Positions 7,615-13,837 of a stretch of 13,919 nucleotides of DNA are shown in pieces. The DNA lies in the NCBI GenBank assembly GCA_913052075.1, contig CAJXDD010000050.1:1-13919 (forward strand). Reading direction: 5' to 3'. Below the pieces are notes generated by a model that had not been told where the DNA came from, searched no databases, and saw nothing but the letters and a program-made list of their open reading frames with translations. This DNA is from UBA9926 sp913052075. Its GTDB lineage: Bacteria; Pseudomonadota; Gammaproteobacteria; Pseudomonadales; Azotimanducaceae. The number at the start of each line of letters is the position of its first letter. Position 1 is the first letter of the stretch. A program made the translations under genes and the position numbers.

Positions 7615-8656
7615 AGTCACCTCCATCTGGAGAGGCAAGAATCAGCTCACCTTTGTCTTGAAGTTTCCTAGCTTGGCGAATAATCGACTTTCTCGCCGCA
7701 TCAACAACCGCGATCGCCAGCGGCGGCATGAGATCCATTTCGTCTTGGAACATTTCCGCTTTGTTCTTCGACATATTCGCTTTGAACTTCTCGAGTAATG
7801 TCTCATCAGCCCCTTTCAAGGCTGTTCGCAGTTCTTCTTCATCAAAGTTATTAATCATCGTCTGGATATCACGATCAGCAAGATCAATGAGATTTTCAAA
7901 GTCGAACATGTTGTCTTCGATAAGAAGCACGAGCTCTTCGTCCCTTGCTCGCATTGAATCGAAAATATCTGTCGCCTCTTCCGATTTCGTCTTGTCCATG
8001 ATTTTGGCGGCGACTCTCAACCCACCCAACTGCGCAGAAGAAATTGAGGTGGATTCAGAGAATCGGTTTTGCATCACTTTCTCGAGCTGTTGCAGCGCTG
8101 AATCAGAAATCGTATCGAGAGTTGCCAATCGCCTGATGACCGAAGACTTCAAATCCACGGGCAGATAACTTAGAACATCGGCAGCAGTTCGATCATCGAG
8201 CATGGCAAGAATGGTAGCTATCACCTGTGGATGCTCTTCTCCAATCATGTCCGCAATGGCTCTTGGAGCCATCCAATCCAGCATTTCTAAACCGCTGGAA
8301 CGAGCCATGGGATCTACTTTTGCTAATACAGTTTGAGCCTTAGATTCTCCTAGGGCCTCCATTAGCACCTCTCTCAGGTACCCCGGACCCTCCAACCCTA
8401 AATCCGTCAACTCTTGCAAGGATTCAAGGAATTCGTCGACCACCGCTACCACTATGGGTTGTGGGACGTCGCTGACACGAATCATTGCTCGTGACACAGC
8501 CGTAACCTGAGTTGGTGTGAGGGTCTGCATTACCTGGGCAGCACCCTGCTTCTCCAAAAGAATCATCACAATTGCGGCTTTTTCGGTATTTGAGAGACTG
8601 TTAAATACGTCCTCATATTCCGGCGTCATCTCAAAAGCTTGTTCTGCTTCTGCCAC
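7607..8656 (-). CDS. fliG: FliG, flagellar motor switch and torque protein
   Basis: FliG is the top C-ring protein: its N-terminal domain binds FliF, the middle domain binds FliM, and the C-terminal torque helix meets the stator. The 349-residue product shows all three domains: N-terminal (about residues 14-110, SNTEKAAIVMILLEK), middle with the EHPQ motif (141-144), and C-terminal (about 240-340, with ALKGADETLLEKF). An ungapped comparison with E. coli FliG from memory gives Lys281 for K264 and Asp305 for D288, but Asn298 for R281, Glu306 for D289 and Ala314 for R297. Three of the five known torque charges are therefore changed, one conservatively. The start is GTG (8654-8656) with AAGGAG seven bases upstream. 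The gene begins 21 bp after fliF. Confidence 0.96.
   Translation of the reverse strand: MAEAEQAFEMTPEYEDVFNSLSNTEKAAIVMILLEKQGAAQVMQTLTPTQVTAVSRAMIRVSDVPQPIVVAVVDEFLESLQELTDLGLEGPGYLREVLMEALGESKAQTVLAKVDPMARSSGLEMLDWMAPRAIADMIGEEHPQVIATILAMLDDRTAADVLSYLPVDLKSSVIRRLATLDTISDSALQQLEKVMQNRFSESTSISSAQLGGLRVAAKIMDKTKSEEATDIFDSMRARDEELVLLIEDNMFDFENLIDLADRDIQTMINNFDEEELRTALKGADETLLEKFKANMSKNKAEMFQDEMDLMPPLAIAVVDAARKSIIRQARKLQDKGELILASPDGGDFV
7620..7624 (-). promoter_or_regulatory. Ribosome-binding site that decides the fliH start
   Basis: On the - strand this reads GGAGG, inside the last codons of fliG and five bases before a TTG. It is one of the strongest Shine-Dalgarno sequences in the operon, and the upstream ATG at 7626 has nothing comparable. 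Confidence 0.6.
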
Positions 8657-8677
8657 TTTTCAGCTCCTTAGCAAAGA

Positions 8678-10465
8678 CTAATTATCTATCCAACGCTTCA
8701 GCATATTCGAGACTCTCCCGATATCATCCTTGACCAAGAATCGCATCAGGGCCACTTTCTGATCATAGGGTTGCGAAGTGTCCAGATATTCGGCGGGGAT
8801 ACCCATTTGCTTGGGTTTGAGGCGAGCCGTGACTTCTTTAATAGTTTCTACGTCACCGAGTTCTACCAACTGGCGCTCCTCATCTGAGATACCGTCCGGA
8901 TCAGCGAGTTCGGTCGGAATTTCAAATTCTTCTTTCATCTGTTGCGCCTTTAGGAAGGGCCTAGCCAGTAGAAAGTATATTAAGAAGAGTATGACAATTA
9001 CCGATGCAATCTTGATGTAGGAATCCAGCTTATCAGGCTCGAGATACCATGGCCCTTCAGGGAGCTCCTCAACTGGACGGGCAAAAGCTGTTGATACAAC
9101 CGTTACAACATCGCCCCTGACCTCATCAAACCCAATGGCGCCCCGAACTATTTCTCGTATTCGATCCACGTCAGAATCAACTCGGGCTTGATCTAAAATC
9201 CCCTCCTCATCACGATACGCTTCATCGTTTATTACAACGGCAGCCGAAATTTTCTCAATAGCGCCGACCTGCTGTTTAACATAACGGATCTCTCGGTCGA
9301 GTTCATAATTCCGAGTAGTCGAAGAACTCGTGTTGCCCGACTCTTGCCCGCTTACGCCACCTGCACCACCCACAGCATTCGTCTGCGTGAATGCGGGACT
9401 ACCCGGGACGTCGTTACTGAAACTTCCTGGTACTCCCGAGGCATCTAACTGTGAACTTGTCTCATACATTAACGACTCTGATCGAGTCCGCGATCCAGCA
9501 CCACCTCGATCAAATTCCTCAAAGGTTGACTCCACCTCCGTGAAGTTCATCGTCACATCAATCTCGCTTCTAACATTTCCAAGCCCAACAATCGCACTAA
9601 GCAATTGCTGGATTCGGCTCTGATATCGAGTCTCCACAATGGATTTGTGCTCCATTTGTGCTGCGGTCATTTCCATCGCCGCATCTGATTCAGAATCAGT
9701 TAGAAGCTGACCCATATCATCTACGATGGTTACGTTTTCTTTCACCAAATATGGGACGCTCGAGGAAACTAGATGCACCATTGCCTGAATTTGAGCCTGA
9801 GAAACTTTCCTCCCTGGGTAGGTTTTAACGACCACCGATGCCTTGGAAGGAGTCTGATTCCTCACAAAAACACTCTGTTGGGATTCCGCAATGTGAACCC
9901 TAGCCGATGCTACGGTCCCTATCCTCTCGATGGTTCTGGCTAATTCAGATTCCATGGCGGCGCGGTAACCCACCTGCTCCATAAATCGACTTCGCGTTAA
10001 CGACCCTTGCTCTATCAGGTCTGAAAATGTTCCCAGCGAGGCAGCTTTCGGTATGTTTTGAGAGGCCAACAGCATTCTGGCCTCGTGATAAGTGTCGTTG
10101 GTTATCTGAAGTTCACCCGTGCCGACATCTATAAAAACGTCATAACCTGCAGAAATCAGTAGGTCATATGCAGCCTGCCGATCACTTTCAATCATTCCGG
10201 GATAAACAGAGCGGTATCCGGGTGCAGAAATCCACATATAGAAAATAATACAAACCGCCAAAGTCAGCACCGCGATTGCTGCTGGAAGCGATCGCTTTAC
10301 AGCTGGCTGCTCCATAAACCGAACAATGGGGTTAGAGGAAGGCTCAGCCGGAAGGTTGGCCTCATCCGTTGGCGATCCCTGTTGCGTCGCTGGTAAGGAG
10401 GTATCCTGCTCAGCGGCTGCTGGCATATTCGCTAATGCTTGCTGATCAAGTGCAACTTCTGACAT
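8678..10465 (-). CDS. fliF: FliF, flagellar MS-ring protein
   Basis: FliF builds the MS ring in the inner membrane, the base on which the rod, the C ring and the export gate assemble. The 595-residue product has a cytoplasmic N-terminus (1-58), membrane helix 1 (about 59-80), a periplasmic YscJ/FliF ring-building domain (about 82-260, with VASARVHIAESQQSVF), a variable Gly/Ser-rich region (about 320-375), a second ring domain, membrane helix 2 (about 484-505), and a cytoplasmic tail. The last 30 residues, including LMRFLVKDDIGRVSNMLKRW, form the FliG-binding peptide. Length is typical. An AAGGAAAG ribosome-binding sequence lies upstream of the ATG, and the gene starts 17 bp after fliE. Confidence 0.97.
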   Translation of the reverse strand: MSEVALDQQALANMPAAAEQDTSLPATQQGSPTDEANLPAEPSSNPIVRFMEQPAVKRSLPAAIAVLTLAVCIIFYMWISAPGYRSVYPGMIESDRQAAYDLLISAGYDVFIDVGTGELQITNDTYHEARMLLASQNIPKAASLGTFSDLIEQGSLTRSRFMEQVGYRAAMESELARTIERIGTVASARVHIAESQQSVFVRNQTPSKASVVVKTYPGRKVSQAQIQAMVHLVSSSVPYLVKENVTIVDDMGQLLTDSESDAAMEMTAAQMEHKSIVETRYQSRIQQLLSAIVGLGNVRSEIDVTMNFTEVESTFEEFDRGGAGSRTRSESLMYETSSQLDASGVPGSFSNDVPGSPAFTQTNAVGGAGGVSGQESGNTSSSTTRNYELDREIRYVKQQVGAIEKISAAVVINDEAYRDEEGILDQARVDSDVDRIREIVRGAIGFDEVRGDVVTVVSTAFARPVEELPEGPWYLEPDKLDSYIKIASVIVILFLIYFLLARPFLKAQQMKEEFEIPTELADPDGISDEERQLVELGDVETIKEVTARLKPKQMGIPAEYLDTSQPYDQKVALMRFLVKDDIGRVSNMLKRWIDN

Positions 10466-10482
10466 GGTCTTTCACTCTTTCC

Positions 10483-10833
10483 TTATACAGGCATATTCAT
10501 GATGTCTTCATACGCTTTCAGTAACTTGTTACGAACTTGCATGGTCGCCTCGAAAGCAAGTGAAGACTTTTGCATCTGCATAACAACATCGGTAAGAGGC
10601 ACATCCTCACCACGCTCGTAGGCTTCCCGAATCACCTTGCTGGCCTCCTGGCTCTCGTGAACGGAGTCAAGCGCCTCTTTTGTGAATTTTGCAAAATCAA
10701 CAGAGCTCGTGGTGTTGATCTCTGTCCTAGGTATAGCTTGGTCGTCTAACCTCAAGGATTGGAGTCGATTCTTATGAGACTCAATCTGACTCAATAGAGA
10801 AGCCACTGAGGAATCGTAATTTGTCTTTACCAT
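10483..10833 (-). CDS. fliE: FliE, MS ring-rod junction protein
   Basis: FliE is an exported protein that joins the MS ring to the proximal rod and is needed for later rod export. The 116-residue product is helical, with the conserved C-terminal half visible: DVVMQMQKSSLAFEATMQVR followed by NKLLKAYEDIMNMPV, which closely follows the family pattern ending in a YxEIMxMxV-type motif. A strong AGAGGAGTGGAG ribosome-binding region precedes the ATG. It starts only 12 bp after the FleR-like gene, so it is read from that gene's promoter. I see no separate sigma-54 promoter in the end of the regulator gene. Confidence 0.96.
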   Translation of the reverse strand: MVKTNYDSSVASLLSQIESHKNRLQSLRLDDQAIPRTEINTTSSVDFAKFTKEALDSVHESQEASKVIREAYERGEDVPLTDVVMQMQKSSLAFEATMQVRNKLLKAYEDIMNMPV

Positions 10834-10845
10834 TTCTCCACTCCT

Positions 10846-12270
10846 CTATGCAGATCTACGCTTTGGTATATCAAAGCCGCGATCTTTCATTCTCGACACT
10901 TTGTAACGTAGCGTCCTTTCGCTAATGCCAAGCAGAGCGGCAGCTTCCTTTCTCGTTCTCGCGTTTCGAATGGTTTCAGATATCACTCTGAACTCATTTG
11001 CCTCCATTGCCCCGTGCAAACCCTCTCTCGCGGGTTGAACAGCCATCGGAGCTTCACTTCCTCGAAACTGATGTTCGGAAACCGGGGCGGGTTCCAGACT
11101 CCGTCGCGAGGACAAATGGTCATCAGAATAAGATTCACCTGAAAAAATTGGCTCATCAAAGAAGAGGTGCTGCGAAGAAATTGGATCACCACCAGATAGG
11201 ACGACTGCTCTCTGAATAACATTTTCGAGCTCACGCACATTTCCTGGCCACTCATAATTCAGGAGGTTACCGAGAGCGTCGGGAGCAATCTGAGCTTCTT
11301 GACCGTTGCGACCATGCTTGATGAGAAAATAGTTGCAGAGAGGCAGAATATCGTCCTTTCTGTCTTTCAACCCAGGGACGTTAATCCTGAAAGTACTGAT
11401 CCTGAAGTAAAGGTCCTCTCTGAAGCTGCCCTGACGGATAGCTTGTCGCAAGTCCCGATTAGTAGCCGCCAGTATTCGGACATTAACGGCCTTAGTTTCG
11501 GCACTTCCAACAGGCGTGATTTCTCTTTCTTGGATGGCTCGGAGCAACTTTGCCTGAACCTGAAGTGGAAGCTCACCAACCTCGTCTAAAAATAACGTTC
11601 CATTCTCGGCCTGCTCAAAGAATCCTACAGTGCTCTTTGTGGCGCCTGTGAAAGCCCCTTTTGCATGACCAAACAAAAGGCTCTCTGCTAATGACTCAGG
11701 CAGAGCCGCGCAGTTCACAGGCACAAATGGCCCTTCTTGGCGTGGAGAGAAGTCATGCGCTAGTCTCGCTAAGACCTCTTTACCTGATCCGGTTGGACCG
11801 TTCATCAAAGCATTGACTTCTGAAGCGCCTACGCGCTCGATTAAAGCCAATAAATGCTGGGATGTTTCGTCAACGAAAATGTAAGAATCTTGCTTTAGGA
11901 GGGTCGTAGCAGCCTTTTCAATAACCCGCTCCCAGATTTTTTGCGAGTCCATCCCATGAACCACGACCTCATCTATTCCGCACCTGACGGCTTCCATACC
12001 AAGGTCGAACTGGTGTTGCTGGATCCGCAGCACCCCGAATGCCTCGAATGAGAGATTTCTTACAAACGCCGATACCGCCTCTAGGTTTGCGAAGCTATCC
12101 GCTGACAGATGCAGGATGGTTGGACCTACGATCTCATGCTCAATGCGATCAATGGTGTGTACATTTACCGGTAACGGGGCTAAGCCAACACTCTTTAGCG
12201 TCGCCAGTACCGATTCATCAAGGATGATCGTATCGTCCCAAAGAAGAGTTAAGTTATGCTGCTTTGACAT
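10846..12270 (-). CDS. fleR: FleR/FlrC-like sigma-54 activator with degenerate receiver domain
   Basis: This bacterial enhancer-binding protein most likely activates later flagellar genes with sigma-54. The 474-residue product has a receiver-sized N-terminal domain (about 5-125), a central AAA+ domain (about 130-365) and a FIS-type helix-turn-helix (about 430-465, TRKEAAALLGISERTLRYKV). The AAA+ motifs are intact: Walker A GPTGSGKE (158-165), GAFTGA sigma-54 contact (205-210), Walker B GTLFLDE (224-230), FREDLYFR arginine fingers and WPGNVREL (341-348). The N-terminal domain keeps a possible Asp pair (12-13). It has no Asp at the phosphoacceptor position (TILHLSADSF) and no Lys where the conserved switch Lys is expected (EVVVHGMDS). 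No sensor kinase gene lies beside it. A low-complexity linker of about 50 residues separates the AAA+ and DNA-binding domains. The gene follows a sigma-54 promoter and leads the fliE-fliO operon. The FlrC C-terminal pattern supports the call over NtrC. Confidence 0.88.
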   Translation of the reverse strand: MSKQHNLTLLWDDTIILDESVLATLKSVGLAPLPVNVHTIDRIEHEIVGPTILHLSADSFANLEAVSAFVRNLSFEAFGVLRIQQHQFDLGMEAVRCGIDEVVVHGMDSQKIWERVIEKAATTLLKQDSYIFVDETSQHLLALIERVGASEVNALMNGPTGSGKEVLARLAHDFSPRQEGPFVPVNCAALPESLAESLLFGHAKGAFTGATKSTVGFFEQAENGTLFLDEVGELPLQVQAKLLRAIQEREITPVGSAETKAVNVRILAATNRDLRQAIRQGSFREDLYFRISTFRINVPGLKDRKDDILPLCNYFLIKHGRNGQEAQIAPDALGNLLNYEWPGNVRELENVIQRAVVLSGGDPISSQHLFFDEPIFSGESYSDDHLSSRRSLEPAPVSEHQFRGSEAPMAVQPAREGLHGAMEANEFRVISETIRNARTRKEAAALLGISERTLRYKVSRMKDRGFDIPKRRSA

Positions 12271-12303
12271 TTTCGTCTCACTGGTTGACTCGCGGGTATA
12301 CCA

Positions 12304-12318
12304 GCAATACGTGTGCCA
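12304..12318 (-). promoter_or_regulatory. Sigma-54 promoter of the fleR-fliE-fliO operon
   Basis: On the - strand the sequence is TGGCAC-N5-TTGC, a full match to the sigma-54 -24/-12 consensus with correct GG-to-GC spacing (GG at 12317-12316, GC at 12305-12304). Transcription should start near 12292, giving a leader of about 20 bases before the ATG at 12270. A run of nine A residues on the + strand (12318-12326) lies directly upstream and may bend the DNA between activator and polymerase. Confidence 0.88.
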
Positions 12319-12356
12319 AAAAAAAATTTGTTTATTTTCAATAGGTTATACGTGAG

Positions 12357-12383
12357 CGGCAAGTTAGGGGGGATTCGTTGCCG
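12357..12383. repeat. Dyad upstream of the sigma-54 promoter
   Basis: CGGCAA and TTGCCG form a perfect 6-bp inverted repeat separated by 15 bp. It sits between the FleQ-box-like palindrome and the promoter, centred about 78 bp before the predicted transcription start, where an activator or repressor could bind. No protein can be assigned to it from sequence alone. Confidence 0.35.
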
Positions 12384-12385
12384 GT

Positions 12386-12405
12386 TTTGTCAAAATCTTG
12401 ACAAA
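12386..12405. promoter_or_regulatory. FleQ-box-like palindrome (likely enhancer site)
   Basis: This is a perfect palindrome with 8-bp arms TTTGTCAA and TTGACAAA and a 4-bp centre. Its core GTCA-N6-TGAC matches the outer, most conserved bases of the P. aeruginosa FleQ-box consensus (GTCa...tTGAC). It is centred about 103 bp upstream of the predicted sigma-54 start site, a normal distance for an enhancer. It lies 7 bp after the stop of the FleQ-like gene, but the stem is AT-rich and no T-run follows on the - strand, so a terminator is less likely. Confidence 0.65.
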
Positions 12406-12412
12406 CTTTTCC

Positions 12413-13525
12413 TCATGCCAAATCGAGCCTTTTCATGCGCTCTATCAGAGTAGTTCTTCGCATCTTTAATAAACGAGCGCACATAGAAACGTTGCCATTT
12501 ACTTCGTTGAGCGCCCGACGAATCACATCGCTTTCGATCCGTCCCATTGTCTCCTTGAGCGATATTTCCTTAACCTCATCTAAATCAATCCCACGGGCGG
12601 CCATCACTATTTCCTCGTAGGGATTGCTGCCAAAATCTCCATTTGACTCAACATTAGTGTCACTTTCGCTGTCACTGAAATTTAGCTCGAGTGATTTACC
12701 AGCCTCAGCGAGCTGTTGCTCAGCCAGCTCTTGTACGCCAGCTGGAAGCATAATGGGATCTACTTCGTTAACGCCAACCTGCTGTCCCGGGTATAAAACT
12801 GAAAGCCGCTGCACAAAATTAGACAGTTCCCGAACATTGCCTGGCCAGTCGTACCGCATGATCAGCTCTATCAAGTCCTTTTTAATTGAGACCGACAAAC
12901 CCTTTTTATCGCAAAACAGCTTCTCAAATGCCGTCAGGAAAAGTGGGATTTCTTCCTTCCTCTCTCTCAGAGAAGGCAATTGAAGCGGCACCACATTCAG
13001 TCGATAGTAAAGATCGGCTCTGAAATCACCTTTTTCAATCTGAGCTTCAATTGATCTATGCGTTGCCGCAATAATCCGAACATTTACCGTGACTGATTGA
13101 TTGGAGCCAACTGGATCAACCTTGCGTTCCTGAATAACCCTCAACAACTTGACCTGCATGTCGAGCGGCATGTCTCCAATTTCGTCAAGAAATAATGTTC
13201 CACCATCCGCTGAAACAATTTTGCCAACGCGATCCGATACCGCTCCCGTGAAAGCGCCCTTTTGATGTCCAAAAAGTTCGCTTTCCAGTAAATCTCTGGG
13301 AATAGCTCCGCAATTGACCGGTACGAAGGAGTCCTTTGCTCTTAGAGACTGGTCATGAATAAGTTTTGCCAATACCTCCTTGCCTGACCCACTTTCACCC
13401 GTTATCAAGACCGTGGCATCAGAGTCGGCCAGTCGGTCAATGAGCGACAGCAACTTTTTCGTGGCTTGGCTAGAACCAAATATCGGTTGCAACTGACCTG
13501 ATCCTTTAGCTAACGTTGATGGCAA
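12413..13525 (-). CDS. fleQ: FleQ/FlrA-like sigma-54 activator lacking the receiver domain
   Basis: This is a probable master activator of flagellar genes with sigma-54. The 370-residue product starts almost directly at the AAA+ domain (about 12-260). Motifs are Walker A GESGSGKE (43-50), GAFTGA (90-95), Walker B GTLFLDE (109-115), arginine fingers in FRADLYYRLN (168-177) and WPGNVREL (227-234). An acidic linker (about 265-320) leads to a FIS-type helix-turn-helix (about 330-366) whose IRRAL...RMRRTTL-like pattern closely follows FleQ/FlrA. FleQ is about 490 residues; the missing part is its N-terminal receiver-like domain. The c-di-GMP site is also changed: the LFRS Arg is Gln13, and the post-Walker-A RN pair is Lys54-Leu55. 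An in-frame stop at 13538-13540 rules out an upstream extension. Both possible starts are TTG: 13525 (no ribosome-binding sequence) or 13492 (AAGGA nine bases upstream, 359 residues). Confidence 0.85.
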   Translation of the reverse strand: MPSTLAKGSGQLQPIFGSSQATKKLLSLIDRLADSDATVLITGESGSGKEVLAKLIHDQSLRAKDSFVPVNCGAIPRDLLESELFGHQKGAFTGAVSDRVGKIVSADGGTLFLDEIGDMPLDMQVKLLRVIQERKVDPVGSNQSVTVNVRIIAATHRSIEAQIEKGDFRADLYYRLNVVPLQLPSLRERKEEIPLFLTAFEKLFCDKKGLSVSIKKDLIELIMRYDWPGNVRELSNFVQRLSVLYPGQQVGVNEVDPIMLPAGVQELAEQQLAEAGKSLELNFSDSESDTNVESNGDFGSNPYEEIVMAARGIDLDEVKEISLKETMGRIESDVIRRALNEVNGNVSMCARLLKMRRTTLIERMKRLDLA

Positions 13526-13685
13526 GACCGATTCAGTTTATGAGATTTACCGTCGTTGGTCATTGACGAAATAGTGGCAGAACATGTCCCTCTTGGCGGC
13601 TAGATGTTGCCAGCTTTCCGCTTCTACCAACGTCGACTAATTCCAAAAATTCATAAGTCTTTGTTTTTTATGATTTTTTAATTTA

Positions 13686-13700
13686 GGCACGGTGATTGCT
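13686..13700 (+). promoter_or_regulatory. Sigma-54 promoter of fliD
   Basis: GGCACG-N4-TTGCT matches the sigma-54 consensus with correct spacing (GG at 13686-13687, GC at 13698-13699). The one departure is A instead of T just before the GG. Transcription should start near 13711, giving a leader of about 84 bases. The activator could be the FleR-like or the FleQ-like protein encoded next door. Confidence 0.8.
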
Positions 13701-13733
13701 TTGATGTACCTGCTTTGGAATTGAAATTAATTC

Positions 13734-13760
13734 TAAAGTTTAGGCCCCTGTCGCCGATAA
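13734..13760 (+). promoter_or_regulatory. Sigma-28 (FliA) promoter of fliD
   Basis: TAAAGTTT-N11-GCCGATAA is an exact match to the enterobacterial FliA consensus, both boxes and spacer. Transcription should start near 13767, about 28 bases before the fliD ATG. It lies inside the leader of the sigma-54 transcript, so fliD appears to have two promoters used at different stages. Confidence 0.92.
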
Positions 13761-13837
13761 AGGGAGTTAGAGGACCACCTTCTTACACTAACTGATGGCT
13801 AGTATAGACTACATCAATGCCCTAGGCGCAGGGGCCT
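13742..13837. repeat. Inverted repeat spanning the fliD translation start
   Basis: AGGCCCCTG (13742-13750) and CAGGGGCCT (13829-13837) are perfect 9-bp inverted repeats, GC-rich, separated by 78 bases that include the start codon. The left arm lies in the sigma-28 promoter spacer and would be present only in RNA made from the sigma-54 promoter. Both arms could be chance. Confidence 0.4.

Larger units (their letters stand above)
13526..13794. other. Divergent intergenic region between the FleQ-like gene and fliD
   Basis: This 269-bp gap holds the fliD promoters and presumably the promoter of the FleQ-like gene. I find no convincing sigma-70 -35/-10 pair on the - strand and no reading frame encoding a receiver domain. 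A 9-bp inverted repeat, AATTCCAAA (near 13640) and TTTGGAATT (near 13714), flanks the AT-rich centre and the sigma-54 site; its meaning is unknown. Confidence 0.6.

Noticed and set aside
7728..8168. 146-codon + strand frame antisense to fliG
   Set aside because: It is a Ser-rich shadow of the FliG coding sequence with no independent signal of being a gene.
10846..12270. NtrC-type nitrogen regulator as an alternative identity for the FleR-like protein
   Set aside because: The C-terminal helix-turn-helix pattern and the position before fliE fit FleR/FlrC, and no nitrogen genes are near.
12386..12405. Palindrome after the FleQ-like gene read as a rho-independent terminator
   Set aside because: The stem is short and AT-rich, and no T-run follows on the transcribed strand. 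A FleQ-type operator fits better.
13552..13568. GTC...GTCATTGAC sequences upstream of fliD as a second FleQ box
   Set aside because: Spacing between half-sites is wrong (GTC-N10-GAC or GTC-N3-GAC instead of N8), so I do not count it.
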